Assembly: GCA_948470475.1 (NCBI GenBank)
Contig: OX419336.1
Location: forward strand, 7,283,671-7,347,670
DNA length: 64,000 bases
Reading direction: 5' to 3'
Source of the DNA: Galaxea fascicularis
Taxonomy: Eukaryota > Cnidaria > Anthozoa > Scleractinia > Euphylliidae
This document shows positions 11,402-23,700 of the stretch, one piece after another. The translations under genes were made by a program, and so were the position numbers. The notes under the pieces were generated by a model. The model had not been told where the DNA came from. It did no database searches and worked only from the letters and a program-made list of their open reading frames with translations. Every line of letters begins with the position of its first letter. Within the stretch, counting starts at the first letter, position 1.

Positions 11402-11982
11402 CCATGGAATGTTTTTCGGAAGGCCAAATGAGGAAACCAAGGAAAAGGCAGATGTCGAGAGCCAAGCGAATCTTAGCAAACCGACGAGAGAGAGAACGGG
11501 TGCAGAAGATGAACGACGCATTTGAAGAATTAAGAAGCACCATCCCCAACTACGAAGATAACCGGGTGAAGACCAAACTAGAATTGTTGAGGATTGCTAC
11601 AAATTACATCCAAAGTCTGAAGGACTCCATCAAGAAAACCACTGGCATTGACGAAGGCAGCAATTCTCCCCTTAATGCCTTGATGTACCCATCTCCGTTC
11701 GAAATGGAGAATACTGCACCTTATAAGTCTACACCTGGCGTCTCAGATTACCCATATCCACCTCAGTTCCCAGCACCCCCTCCGCCAGGGTACACCGAGC
11801 TTACTAGTTTCCAGTGCGTTCCTCTTCAAGCATTCTCTCATGGGCCCCAGATCCCCACGTCACTACCAGGCAGCGCTGAAAGCCCCTCGCAGGAGTTTTG
11901 CAGCCTTTTGTCCTCCAGCCTTGCGGAGTCTCATTCAGGAGAAAGTTTGATTTACAATCTGCAGGTAAAAGACGTCACTTGA
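11402..11982 (+). CDS. Class A-type bHLH transcription factor
   Basis: Nuclear DNA-binding transcription factor. Counting from ATG 11,404 (192 aa), a basic stretch (PRKRQMSRAKR) leads into the bHLH domain at about residues 20-75. Its basic region is NRRERERVQKMNDAFEELR, then a short loop, then a second helix starting KTKLELLRIATNYIQSL. The ERxR core predicts E-box (CANNTG) binding as a dimer. The C-terminal half is Pro/Ser-rich (several PP runs at about 115-130) and may be a transactivation region. The sequence resembles the Atonal/Twist/achaete-scute superfamily, but I cannot assign a subfamily; loop and helix 2 fit none well. TTTTCAG directly before CCATGG is a good acceptor, so an upstream exon is likely; candidates end at 512 and 5,813, both in phase. 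Confidence 0.85.
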
Positions 11983-12147
11983 CGTGACGACCAAACAACT
12001 GAAGTTGCGCAACCTCGTTTCCAGGGCTTTTCCCTGGGAAGAAAAAATGTCTAGGAAATAGCCCTGTGGACGAGGTTGGAAGTTGCGGCTGGCGTTTTGT
12101 TGTTTAAGAGACGCGGTGGCTTTTGTCAATGATCTTGAGCTATCCTT

Positions 12148-12153
12148 AATAAA
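12148..12153 (+). terminator. Polyadenylation signal AATAAA of the bHLH gene
   Basis: Canonical AATAAA about 165 bp after the stop codon at 11,980-11,982, on the coding strand. It gives a short 3' UTR. Confidence 0.5.
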
Positions 12154-12159
12154 CAACTT

Positions 12160-14440
12160 TCCTAGGCTAATTTCTTTCCTAAAACATTTCCGTTTTGATC
12201 CTGACATCCGTTGACACGTGTTAAAGAACGCTGCTGTCTAGAATCTTGGCAGATCTTGGCAGGGTTTTTGAAACCTAGAAAGAAAGTTTTGTGACCATTA
12301 TTCATACTTAAAGAAGTAAACTCATGCGCAGAACGTAAGCGCAGCAGCAATAGTAGGCACCAATCTAAAAATAAAAGGAGATTGATGACGTTTTTGTCAG
12401 AAATTAAGGTGGTATTATACACATAATTTGTATAATTACGCGAGGCGGGAAGATCCTCACGTGACCAAGACTGTTGGCTTTTGAGCTGTAGAGTACAGAA
12501 TTATCTTACAACAACTTTGAAATATCGAGTAGAGATCAAGAAAATACAACAACTGTCGAGTAAGTCCGTATTTACCGTAAGGAAATCGCTTGATGGGAAG
12601 GAAGAACGAAATAAACAGCTAAAATAATTATTAGTTCTCACCTTGATTGTTGCTCTTACAGTCTTGAACTGTAAAATTAATTTTGACTGATCTTTTCTCC
12701 CCAAACAGAACGCAGGAAACAGCTTCTACATAGAAGGCCACTTGTATTGAAGGATTACTATGAATCCCAGTCCGTTAATTGAGGAATTGAAGTTACTACT
12801 TTCTATCAATGTGTTTTCATAACGACAAGAGGCATTTTAATGCCGTGTTAACATAAAAGCATGACGTAATTTCTTTTTTAAAAGTGTTTGTGTGTGGGTG
12901 AGTACAAATATCAGTTAGAGACGTTCCGAAATCCCAACGGGATTCGAACCCATGACTTTGCAGATTCCCGCGGGTTAGAACACTCCCGCACCGCACTGTT
13001 CAACGGCAGATCCCGAGTCGTGAACGCATTGGTAGAACGCGGTAATCTGGAAGGTCTCACAGGTTCGATTCCCTTTGAGGTTTCTTTTTTGAGTAAGACT
13101 GTATGATATTGTTAATGTTATTAACAATGGCAATAGGGCCGAGGGGTTTAATTCGGTCTTTAATTCTTTAAACCCTAATAATTTAAATTTTCATTTGTTA
13201 CCCCTACATAGTAGTGGGGAGAAGTTATTAAAATATCAAGCAAGTTCATCTTGTGTGATCATGTGTCCTTTAATTCTCGTGACCACTCTGTTTTATAAAG
13301 AAAATTTTGATGCTGATTACACTTAGGGTTCGGAGCCTTCATTGTTTCTTCACAAGTATGATTACAAACCTAATTGGACTACACAACATTCGAGAAAGAA
13401 ATAGGTGAAAAACTTTTCGTAAAAAACGACAATATTTTTCATTGCAACATACCGCGTAAAAAGAACTCTTAAAAACAGTTTGGTGCAATTTTCCACTTGT
13501 ACCAATTCGTGATGATGCGTACAGTCGATTTACTTAGGCAGGACTCTGCATTAACCAATTACACTGTCTATAAATGCTAAAAAATCACAGCTAATGATGA
13601 CCAACCAGAAAAAAAATATATTATAGCTACGATTAATTCTGTGGTGAATTTAGCTGGATTGCATATGACGTCATGGCCGCCATGTTGGTGGTCAAGAACA
13701 ATAGTATGTCTCTCCGCTGGGAACTAAACTTTATTTTTATGCAAATTCTGCGACAAAAAAAAAAATTCTGTTGTATTGACCACCAACATGGCCGACTTGT
13801 CACTTGGTTGAAATCCAAGAATGTGCTATTTTTGACAGGATTATCTTGACACCTTAATCTTGTTTTTACAGCCAATTAGGGAAAGTGTATTCTAAGTTAC
13901 CCGAAAATGTAAAGATATATATGTGCCAGTAAAAGGTCTCCCCAAGTTTACCTTTTTTCAGTGCTCACGTACGATCGGTTTAAATACAAGGGAGATATTT
14001 TGTAAGGTTCGGCCTTCAGTCCCCATGTATCACGGTTGATCAGTGTTTGTTTTAAGTAAGTAAAAATGATACTACATGATAAAGACAAAACAAGCTTTTT
14101 AACAAATTTATTGGCATCCTTAACTCTACGTTCCAAACGTAAGAGGATGGGATTGTTCAGATATTCAGAAGAGCGTAGCCAGAAATTTACCAGTACGCAC
14201 AGTTTTTCAAATCCCTCTTCCTTCTCGTCCCCCCCCCCCCCCCCCCCGCACCATGCTTCAAGTCCCAAATCCAAGTCCCAAATCCAATTTCTCTATTTCC
14301 CTTAATACCTTTAGTTTTTAGTTTTTGCCTCCCAAAATTTTGCACATAAGAATCCGAATGGCTTTCAATTTTCAATTTGCGTTTCCACCAAGTCTGGGGA
14401 ATTCCATTGCAATTCATCAAATGGCATGTTCATGTCTTTG
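12160..14440. other. Intergenic stretch with scattered repeats
   Basis: No gene recognised. It contains a rearranged SINE (12,915-13,090), an inverted pair of GGTGGTCAA-ended segments (13,664-13,692 and 13,777-13,800, both with ACATGGC cores) and a poly-C run at about 14,230-14,247. Confidence 0.5.
12915..13090. mobile_element. Mosaic tRNA-derived SINE pieces in opposite orientation
   Basis: A minus-strand B box (CGGGATTCGAACCC read on +) at about 12,939-12,955 is followed by a plus-strand tRNA-like half: TTGGTAGAACGCGGTAAT, then GGTTCGATTCCCTTTGAGG (about 13,030-13,080). Two SINE heads appear joined head to head. Confidence 0.45.
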
Positions 14441-14704
14441 CCATTTTTATTATAAAATGTCTTCTACACTCTTTTCTCAAATGAAGAATGATCATCGCAG
14501 TTGTGATCGCAATTTTTGAAATTGCGTAAAGAAGCCTGAAAAAAAATCAGGATTTCAACGGGAATCGAACCCGTGACCTCGCGATTCCGGTGCGATGCTC
14601 TACCAACTGGGCTATGAAGGCACTGACGTTGGGAGCTGGTCAATTTTTGGTTCATATGCATTATTCACTTACATATCTCTCACGGGAACGTATGAACCCA
14701 AAAT

Positions 14705-14742
<38 letters not shown>

Positions 14743-14745
14743 ACG
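14440..14745 (-). mobile_element. Two tRNA-derived SINE copies in inverted, hairpin-forming arrangement
   Basis: On the minus strand the tRNA-like head (AGCCCAGTTGGTAGAGCATC, then GGGTTCGATTCCCGTTGA) lies at about 14,553-14,615. It is followed by a TTTTTTTTCAGGCTTCTTTACGC tail and the CAATTTCAAAAATTGCGATC unit. The leading sequence (14,620-14,660) is repeated inverted at 14,688-14,745, ending TTCATAGCTCAG, so a second, truncated head faces the first. The two acceptor halves do not pair as in a functional tRNA, so I call it a SINE. Confidence 0.7.
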
Positions 14746-14924
14746 TTCTAATTCACTACTTTCAAACGAACGTAAATTATTTACCGCTTAAATATCCGCA
14801 AAAACAGGTACAACGAAGTATGGTTGGATCGCATGCGGACCCTAACACTTTTATTACCCTTTGTTTGTCTGTTTTTTTTTTTTTTAAAGATACATTACAA
14901 GAGAATAATATAATGGACACTAAT

Positions 14925-15746
14925 CTAAATTCCTAGATATTTTGTTACTCGTAAACGGCTAAATTGTGGTTCTAATACGTACATGTCCTTAGCCTCGTCA
15001 CTTTTCCAGCGTCCGTGAAGCTTCAGCAACCTCTCAGAAACGTTACGCGAGGGATCGTTAGTAACAACAGAGGTTATCCCACCAGAACGTAGACTATGGA
15101 GGCCGTAATCTTTAGGATCATAGCCCACATCCTTTAAAGTGTCCTTGAATATCTCCCTACAACGGGTATAAGATAACTTGCCATTTCTAAGAGTATACCC
15201 TAACTTCTTCTTCGTTAACGGCCTGAACAAGGGTAACTGGCTAGATAGGTCAATATCGGCTGCCTGGATATACCTACGCAAAACCGCCACAGGACAATAA
15301 TTACTTTCTAACTTGGAGATATACACATAGTTCCCCTCCCTATACACATCTGTTTTACTCTTTGGTACAAATACTTTAACAAACTCCTCGTGAAAGAATT
15401 AGTGGTTAGGCTGAATGTTGGCTAATTCATTAAAACGAAAAAATCCAGCGAAACCTAAACAGGTTACTGCCGCAATACGCAAGTCCTTCAAAGAAGCGCC
15501 TTCAGCACCAAATCTGTCGATAATACTTTTAACGACGTCAGCATCAACGGGCTTCTTCTTGCTAACTGGAAGAGTCCTTGTTCTCTTGGCACACTCAACC
15601 ATGCTTCTGCAGCAAGCGTTATCCAAAGGATTAGGGCCGTTATCAGGTGAGAAAGAATGGAGCCATTTGAGCGCCGCATGGACCAAGACCACTGAGGCAG
15701 GGGGCCTAAGCTGTTGATCTAAGTTAAATAGATAAAGGGCGACCAC
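14925..15746 (-). pseudogene. Tyrosine recombinase of DIRS-like element (broken)
   Basis: It would integrate the circular DNA intermediate of the element. The reading frame is continuous from 15,746 to 14,925 except for one TAA at about 15,399, and a second in-frame stop (TAG) lies just upstream near 15,772. Recombinase signature residues are visible. The first catalytic Arg is in FFRFNEL, the H-x-x-R box in GLHSLRSGG, and the region around HGRWKSDEAKDMY contains the third His/Trp position and a candidate nucleophilic Tyr. Similar coding sequence continues upstream to about 15,940, after a ctTGCAG acceptor-like signal. Confidence 0.8.
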
Positions 15747-16511
15747 AGGAGCAGTAAAAGGTAACTGAACAGGAATCTATCTACTCCTACACCATACAAA
15801 AAACTTTTTAATTTCGTTGATGTATTTTTTCGCAGTAGAATTAGCCCTAGAGTTACGCAAGGTACTAAATAAGGAATGCCGATCAGGCCTAAGAGCAGAA
15901 GGGAGTAACGTCCAAGCTTTACTTGCTATTACGACCTGCAAGAAAAATTATAAACATAAAATTTTTATAACAAAGGCAAAGTAACAAATAAACACCTAAA
16001 CATATTAAAAGAAAAACTAAACTCTATAATATCGCAATGGAACGGCGACGGAGCATAAATTATCCGCGCCTAAAAATTCTAGAACTCGAAAACAAATGCC
16101 TGACGCTCGCAGGGATAGATATACCAGACAAAACACAAAGGCCCTAGAAAGGGCGGGCGCAGCTAAAGCGGGTACTCGCTCATAACACCAAACTAACAAT
16201 GTCGTGAGAAAGACTAGCAAACGTTTACACATGTTCGGCCACATAGTCTAACACACAGTGGGCCCCAAGTCAGCTGGCGAATATAAAACAGACGGACACA
16301 GCTGCCCTCCATAAAGGTTCATACAGTATGTGAGGGATAACTCGGACCCTCTTGGCCCCTTATGGACCCCTCAAATGCTTCAGCTCACACTCCTGTAAGC
16401 AATTGCCACTGCATATGACCAGTGTCATTTCTCTAAGCACATACATCCTCCTCATGACCAGTGTCATATGACTCTAGAAAATCGAACTACAGTGACCCTT
16501 GTCAGCTTACA

Positions 16512-17300
16512 TTACAAAAATTCCAGTCTAAGCGTCACAACATTGCCTGTAAAATTTACAGAGCCCAGGAATGAATTCAAATTTCTTCCTAAAGTGAGGG
16601 CCTCAGATCCATTCTGTATGAAACAGCCTTTCACAAACCGCTTGTATTTACTTGTGAGTAGAGGCCAGAAACTGGACGAAGGCCATAGTGGTATCACAGC
16701 AGTAGCCCTCGCCTTCTGTAAACTCAGATAATGGAGGGCGCGAGCAACAAGAGGTACTGGAGGAACCACTAAACAATTTTCAGATTCTAGATTTTGAACA
16801 AAAAAGTCCACCCCTGATGTCGCTGGGTTCCAAAACCGGGAAAAGAATCTTGGCAGTTTCGCAGTATAAAAATTGGCAAAACAGTCAACTGTGTGCGGAC
16901 CCCATAATTCTTCTAAACGGAGAAACAGTTCCGGAGTAATCTGCCAATCATCAAAGTCAATAAGACGACTAATATAATCTCCTCTTTCATTTTCCGTGCG
17001 CGGGATCCACTGGACCTCCAAACGAATATTATGCACAGCACAAAATTGGAAAATTTTGACAGCTAGTCTGTGCAGGTCTAACTTCATGCTTCCCACTTCG
17101 ACGATTTTTGCAGCCGACTGACTATCCGTAAACCACTTGACGAGGGAATCCTTCAGAACTGGTGCGAACGATTCGAGAGCAAAATCAATGGCGGCAAGCT
17201 CTCTCCAAGTAGAACTTTTGGAGCATTCAGATGGTTCCCAAAGTCTATGACAGATATGATCCTCATTAAGGGTAATAATAGAACCACAGCCAGTGGCACT
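16512..17300 (-). pseudogene. RNase H and C-terminal region of DIRS-like polyprotein
   Basis: Continues the reverse transcriptase in another frame after a shift near 17,300. RNase H-like landmarks are STWRELAAIDFAL (with the Glu) and WFTDSQSA (with an Asp). The first catalytic Asp position reads SSASATG, so it looks substituted. After RNase H comes a segment with WGPHTVDCFANF and FFSRFWNP, typical of the domain that follows RNase H in DIRS-like proteins. The frame ends at 16,512. The next 550 bp (15,960-16,510) carry no recognisable domain. Confidence 0.7.
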
Positions 17301-18777
17301 CGCACTCGAAACGTTGAGGCTTATGGATGAGGAAACAATCCCAGACCTTGAGGGAATTCAAATTCGCTCTCCAAAAACGCAACTCTTCAATGCAATACTG
17401 ATCTAATTCAATTTTCTCATCCCAATGCTGGACAGTTAATGTAGACAAAACGCAGTGTCTAGTCATAATTCTGGAGATATTCCCGGAAACTGGCGATGTA
17501 GAAATAATTTGCCCTGTGAAAGAAGCCAGTTTTCTGGCAGAAATAACGAAGCCAGAGTCAACAATACTGTCAATAGCACTGAGAATTTTGGCAAACCTTC
17601 TATCAACGATTTCAATGGTTCCTCGAGCACTGTCCCATGTAAGATCCAGCCAATCGATTTGCTGGCAAGGTTCCCATATCGATTTCTCGTCATTTGTGAT
17701 AAAACCTGCGTCTCTAAGATCGTTTTTCACTGCTTTAGCTATGCTATTACACACTTGGCGATCTCTTTCTATAGCCCAGCCATCGTCAAGAAAAATAGCA
17801 ATGCATATGCCTTGATGTCTCCAATGTTTTTCCAAAGGCTTAAGGGTTTTGGTGAAAATGTGAGGCGCGGACGATAAACCAAAAGGCAAAACTGTAAACA
17901 CGTAAAACTTAGCGAATTTAGAGCCACGATGTTCCCAAGAGAAACCGAGGAAAGTTTGATGACCCTCAAAAATTTCAATATGGTGGTATCCGCTTTTCAA
18001 GTCAAAAGAAAACATAAATGCTTCTGTCATGAAGTAGGACAAGGCAATTTTCCAGTCTTCATATTTCACGCGCATTTTTCTCAGACACTTATTAATGTAT
18101 CTTAAATCAAGAATTAGCCTCATTTTGCCAGTGGCTTGAACGGAAACTGACAAGGGATTGACCACCATGGGAGGTTCTGCAACTTCAAGAACACGATTCG
18201 ATTCAACAAGTTCACGTATAGCATCCTCAACAAAGTCAGCATGGGCAAGGGATGATCTGTTGTTTCTAAACACTGCTGGTTCCGGAAGACTAAGGAAAGG
18301 AAGCATATATCCTCTCTCTATGACATTGAGAATAAATTTCGAGGTTCCAATGCATTTCCAAAAACCCAGGTTTCTTCGAAGATTCCCTTTAACATTTACA
18401 AGTGGCAAACGATCAGTCAACTCAAACTCAAACAATCCGCTCTCACGATGTACCTGTGCAATATCCGCAACTTCCTCTTCAAACACGTCACTGCTTAGGA
18501 CCGGGTTGAGGTTGCATTCCGTGACTGGGCTTGTGGGAGAGGTAAGAGTATCCGGGGGTGAAACCGGTTCCACGGTAGACATTTCTGGAACTTGACCAAG
18601 CGCTGGTACAGTCTCTTGCCCAGTGACCGAGCTTGAAGCATCTGAAGCATCGCGCGCGATCCACATGAGCTTCTCTGCCGCCTGGAAATAAATGAAAACA
18701 AAGGCAGTATCAGGCAAGGGATAAACAGGAACAGAATAATAGGAACATATCTGAAAAGAGGGTGGGCGGGCGGGCAA
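17266..18777 (-). pseudogene. Reverse transcriptase of DIRS-like element
   Basis: 503-codon open frame. The N-terminal third is acidic and Ser/Pro-rich, perhaps the end of a gag-like or linker region. The RT fingers and palm start at about residue 205, with KMRLILDLRYINKCL, the DLKSGYHHIEI block, the LPFGLSSAPHIFTK block and the catalytic FLDDG box. The family fits DIRS/Ngaro rather than LINE reverse transcriptases. The end (about residues 488-503) is out of frame with RNase H. The first codons up to about 18,682 may be intronic, because ATTTATTTCCAG lies just before the frame's conserved part. Confidence 0.75.
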
Positions 18778-18959
18778 TACTCGTGTGAAATAGAAAACTT
18801 GAACCGGCTCGAAGGATAATAAGTGTAGGGCTGCAAGCGAGAGAGAGCCACCTAAAACCGCCGTAAAGTTTTAATAGAAAGAAGCGACCAATCACGACTT
18901 AGCAATTAGCGTCCTCCGACACCTGACAGAAAAATTCCAGTGAGGTATGTGACACTAAA

Positions 18960-19345
18960 ATACCAGCGGAAAATGTATTTGGTAGAGCTTCGCACCGGTA
19001 TCGCGAGGTCACGGGTTCGATCCCCGTTGAAGTCCTGAATTTTTTCAGGCTTCTTTACTTTTTTTTTTTCACCGATCCCATAATACAGTTCATTTTTGGG
19101 GGGGGGGGGTATTTGCATTAAAACAATGGATAATCAGTTCACTGAAGCATGATACAGTCTCAAGAGTAAATAACCTGTATTGTTTTTATGTAAAGAACCC
19201 CCCAAAACGTTTTGCATTATGGGATCGTGAAAACAGTCAATTTCAAAAATTGCGATCACAACTGCGACGATCATTCTTCATTTGACTTCATATCTGCAGT
19301 TCACATATGATTTCTTTCATATGCATTATTCACACTCTTTTCTGT
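18960..19345 (+). mobile_element. tRNA-derived SINE, interrupted copy
   Basis: The head (TTGGTAGAGCTTCGCACCGG, GGTTCGATCCCCGTTGAAG) and tail hairpin CCTGAATTTTTTCAGG lie at 18,970-19,060. The body unit (TTGCGATCACAACTGCGACG, then TCATATCTGCAG) resumes at about 19,245-19,330. About 180 bp with a poly-T and a poly-G run separate the two parts. Confidence 0.6.
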
Positions 19346-20390
19346 AAGGTTTTGAAGCGTTGCAAATCAAGAGCCTCCTGCGAAGACAGGCCTATCTAAG
19401 GCTATAAAGCGAGGTGTCCACAACGTCTAAACTCTTTACCTCCTCGCTTGCTTTCAGCTCGCTATTTTCGCACTTTCTGACCATTCAGTTCACCAATGAT
19501 CATGAGTCACGACAACTCTCCGTGGTAACCGACCTTGCGGAAAAACAATCCTTTGCATTGTAAACAACATTTTAAAGAAACAAACAGAGGTATATGATTT
19601 TGCAGACAAAATTATCTTTTCTTGATTTGCTTTCACAGTATTATTTTTTTTTGTCTTGTATTCTTTTATTTCATATTTTTGTCGACTTTTTCAGGACGCA
19701 CGTGCCTCTGGGCGACCGGGTAGCTACGCTCCTGATTCTCTGCAATTACGCGGTCGTATCTACCTGATTAAACGGCTTACCGAGCACAGAAAACGATAAA
19801 AAATGCAATATGTTTTCGTAAGAAATCAGCGCCACAGAAAATACTGTTCAATAGTTGCTTCTCACTATCACCAGGGAAACTCGGGACTGTGATTTATTCA
19901 TAGGGCCTCGTTCTTATGTCAACCTCGGTGCCACATAGCATACGCTCTTGTGTTGGTGTGGACGTGACGTCAGTAGAACATAAAATTACAAAGAAAGCAG
20001 TTTTTGAGATGTTATGTTGATCACGTAAAAAACATATTGGAAATATACCAGCTTGCCTGTTTTCGGCTTAGTGGCTTGCTTTGTTTTGAAAATAGGACAG
20101 TTTGAATTTCAGATTTTTTTTCGCACTGCATAACACAAGATAACTACTGAGAAACATGTGACGCACATAAAAACAGCAATTCACCCTGTGGTTTTGAGGT
20201 CTGAACAGCCACAGATAAGAGAAGTGTGCATGTGAATGGTTGCAAACTGAACAAAGAGAATAAACCGATTGAGATAGCCAAAGTAAACTCAGCATTTTGT
20301 CACTCGTTTCTGGCAGCCATGTTGGTGTACTTCAGCTGTACACCTGCATGGCGTCTCCACTACTAAACTCTGTAATTTGGAGTGGTACAT
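19346..20390. other. Intergenic stretch, nothing recognised
   Basis: No coding region, RNA gene or clear repeat recognised on either strand. Minus-strand frames at 20,068-20,295 are short and unsupported. Confidence 0.45.
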
Positions 20391-20393
20391 TTT

Positions 20394-20770
20394 GCCGAAT
20401 ATTTCGTGTACGGGATCTCGTACATGGGTGATTCAGCATGTTTTACTTGCGTGACGGGCCCACCAAGAATTGCTTACTTGTTGAATCAGTCTTCAGTGTT
20501 CTGTTACAGTCTCTTACGATACATTAACGACAAAATATGTTACAGAACCATTTAACGCATTCTTGTCTCAGGAGTAAAGGGGCCGAATATTTCGTGTACG
20601 GGATCTCGTACATGGGTGATTCAGTATGTTTTACTTGCGTGACGGGCCCACCAAGAATTGCTTACTTGTTGAATCAGCCTTCAGTGTTCTGTTACAGTCT
20701 CTTACGATACATTAACGACAAAATATGTTACAGAACCATTTAACGCATTCTTGTCTCAGGAGTAAAGGGG
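20394..20770. repeat. Recent 188-bp tandem duplication
   Basis: Unit 20,394-20,581 is repeated at 20,582-20,769 with only a few substitutions (for example AGCATG/AGTATG and CAGTCT/CAGCCT). Each unit starts GCCGAATATTTCGTGTACGG and ends near CAGGAGTAAAGGGG. 188 is not a multiple of three, and the open frame across it is best regarded as chance. Confidence 0.85.
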
Positions 20771-23700
20771 CTGCGAAAGTTTTGCTGTTTAAGTTTCTAA
20801 TTGGTTAGTTCTTTCAGACCTGTTCTATATGGTACCAAAACATTTTGATTAATCTTCATGGTTCTGAGAAACGGCCAGTATATCTGCGAAAGCTGAAAAA
20901 TACAATAATGTATTCCTCTATAATGAACTGAAGCCCTCAAAGCGTCTTATCTGAGTTGATGTTCCCACACCGTGCTGTTTCACTAGTTTAAACATGAAAC
21001 ATTTCGGGAGGGCACCCGGCAAAGCCACCTGTCTGACTGTCTGCAATTTGAATAAACAGGCGTGCTAAGTACTTGGGAAATACCGTTGAAGACGTCCAAG
21101 ACGTCTTAACAGCATTACTCTTAAGTTGGAAGGCGATGAAGAAAAAGAACGATAACGAGTCGGAGCTAACACACTTCATTTTACGGCAACAAAAGCATTT
21201 TCTCAGAACTGAAATCAGCGACTGCCTTGTTTATTGAATTAAAATGATCATGAAGCGTTTGGGCAAGTTTTGCCTGTTCAGTGAGAAATGTTATGAAACC
21301 GCCCTGGTTCGCTCTGAAGTTGAGAAACCCTTGTTTATTTAGTAACATTAACTCAGGCCACAGGATGCACACAAGCAAATCGTTCGGCACGCTTCATCTA
21401 ATCATAAGAGTTGAGCATAATTTTTGGATCCCCATCTTTTCTCGAGGAACATCACGTTTCTTCGGTTTTTCTTCAGTAATTGTAAATTTAAGATGATTTT
21501 TTATTGAATTCGAAGGAGTTCTTAAGATAAGAGAAAGAACTTTAATCACAGGAAGTTCATTGTGAAGTTTCATTATAATGCGGCTCGTGGCAAGTTAGCG
21601 GGAAACTCTTCAGCTCATTTTGCGCCTTTACAATTCCTACCAATCCGCTCAGTGTTCTCCCCATAGGCCCAAGACAATGAACTGAATCATTACCTTTCTA
21701 CTCCTATAATTGTATGTTAGTGTATTTTATAACAAATCTATTCTCACCTTTACTTTAAGGCTCCAAACACAATTAACACGATAATGTTAATCAGTGTGCA
21801 TATAAGTTTTTGCTTTGCAATGTCATGCAAGATTTTGACTCAGTGGATGGAATTTTTTAATGCGACCGTTAACAGAAACGTTATTGAGGTTTAATTTGGG
21901 TTGGTGATGAAATTTTTTTTTCACTTTGTGAGTTTACTCAAAAATCCTGTTAAGTGCTATTATTCAAATTTATAAAAGCTAATTTCTTCATCCCAGCCTG
22001 AGGAAATATTATTCTTTCAAGATATTTTCCCAGATCAAAGTTTAGATCAATCATTTTTCCGATTTTGAATAGCGTTTTTGTTTTGGAGCAAAAAAAGCGG
22101 AAAATCCATAATTATTAAGCACGTGCGCGTGTTAGCAGGGAACTTTGCTTTCAATGTAATTTACTGCCCGGTGGGACTCAATGAACAGTCACTCGGTACC
22201 CACCATGATTATCACAAGAACAACTCATAAATTAACAAAAACAAAACCCTTCCCACCCCACGCACGTTTGTTGATCTTTTATAATCAAAATATAGTTCTT
22301 ATTTCAATTTCTATTCAATTGATCATCTTGCCACAGAAAACCACCAACTGTTTTTGAAGAGTTGAAGTTGATGGCTTCATTTCAAGGTTCAAACCCAAAA
22401 AGAGTTAATTTGGAACCTCATGGGGAAATTTGCCGAGCATCCATTCTAAAAAAAAGTGAATTGAAACCTGTTATTTCCTTCAAGAGAGAGAAATAAATCA
22501 GCAATTCGCTATGGTTTCAAAACTGCCGAGTATTTTGAAATAGCTCCAACGTGACAGAAATACCCTCACCAAACAACATTGTGTTCTTTGTTTTTGTTCT
22601 TCTATTTTTCACTCTTTCGGCTAATCAGACCAGTTTCGTCACCTTTCATCCTTTGTTTCAAAACTTCTTAAAAATCTCAAAGCTTGAAAGTCGTATTTTC
22701 CTTCCAAGTGCCTTAGATTCCCTCTGCTGATAATTCATGTTTCACTTTTTAAAATTTAATGAGTGCACGGAAAATTGAAAATGTTCGGTTGGGTGTCATT
22801 TTTTGGTGTGATTGCTCAATCGTAATTTTTCTGCACAAGTCAATTTCTCGGTTTTCGCCGCAAATTTTACTTGTAAAGGCAAGTAAAATGCATCAGATTC
22901 AAGGATTTTTTATGTTGATGGAAAGGCTTTGTGAGAAAGTAATCAATTTAGCTTAGGTCTTCAACTTTTTTAATGATTTATATATTTGGAACAATTGGTA
23001 ACTTTAAATTCATCTAAGAAAATTAATTTGAGAGGAGATTGAACAATTTTTGCACTTATAAAATTTATTGTTGAACGATTAAGGTTTAAAATAAAAGTAG
23101 TTTTGAATTAAATTAAATAGATCGTGCCAAATCACCCGATGATTTTTTTAACAAAACGTTGGGTTTTAATCAAAATTTGTCGACTTTTTTTCTTAAGCTA
23201 ACGATTCAAATCAATTACCATTAGCCCTGATTTCAGTGCAGCACCGTGACTCAAACGTTTCATGGTGTTTTACTTTATTTAATGCTTTCAAGTATTAAAC
23301 AATTTCTTCTACTCTAATCCAAGACGTGTTTACGCTGAGTTAAAGAGGTACATCGGTGGTTTCTTTGCTTTCTGTGACATTGCTAGTCCTGTATTGTTCT
23401 GCCACCTTTGCCGATTAAATAAAGAATGAAATTTGAACTGGTATGATTTGAAAGATGCCCTGTGGCGATTTTAATTGCTTTGACGTGAGAGTAATCCAAC
23501 TTGCGTCCTCCCAGAATTACCTTTAGGGAAGTCCTAATTAATTTAATGCATTCTACCCGTTCTCAAGTGAAACAGGGAGACTAAACAATCAAATCGACCA
23601 ACGGGTGGTCTTTGGACAGTAACAGGCAAGCACATTATTTGTTGTACACGCGTTCGTTTCTTTAGACCCCTATTCCACCCCTTGCAGTGAGTAATTTTTT

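Larger units (their letters stand above)
14890..18860 (-). mobile_element. DIRS-like tyrosine-recombinase retrotransposon, decayed
   Basis: In minus-strand order the region encodes a reverse transcriptase (17,266-18,777), an RNase H region (about 16,960-17,300) and a tyrosine recombinase (14,925-15,960). This RT-RH-YR order is diagnostic of the DIRS order; no DDE integrase or LTRs are seen. The copy is inactive by sequence, with a frameshift near 17,300 and in-frame stops in the recombinase. Acceptor-like signals before 18,682 and 15,937 suggest introns in the transcription unit. Exact termini were not determined. Confidence 0.8.

Noticed and set aside
14553..14624. A functional tRNA gene
   Set aside because: A and B boxes are present, but the acceptor halves do not pair and the sequence is followed by SINE body and tail; similar heads recur at several loci.
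17455..18595. Plus-strand frames of 99-145 codons within the DIRS-like region
   Set aside because: They are antisense to the reverse transcriptase, which has clear conserved blocks; the plus-strand translations have none.
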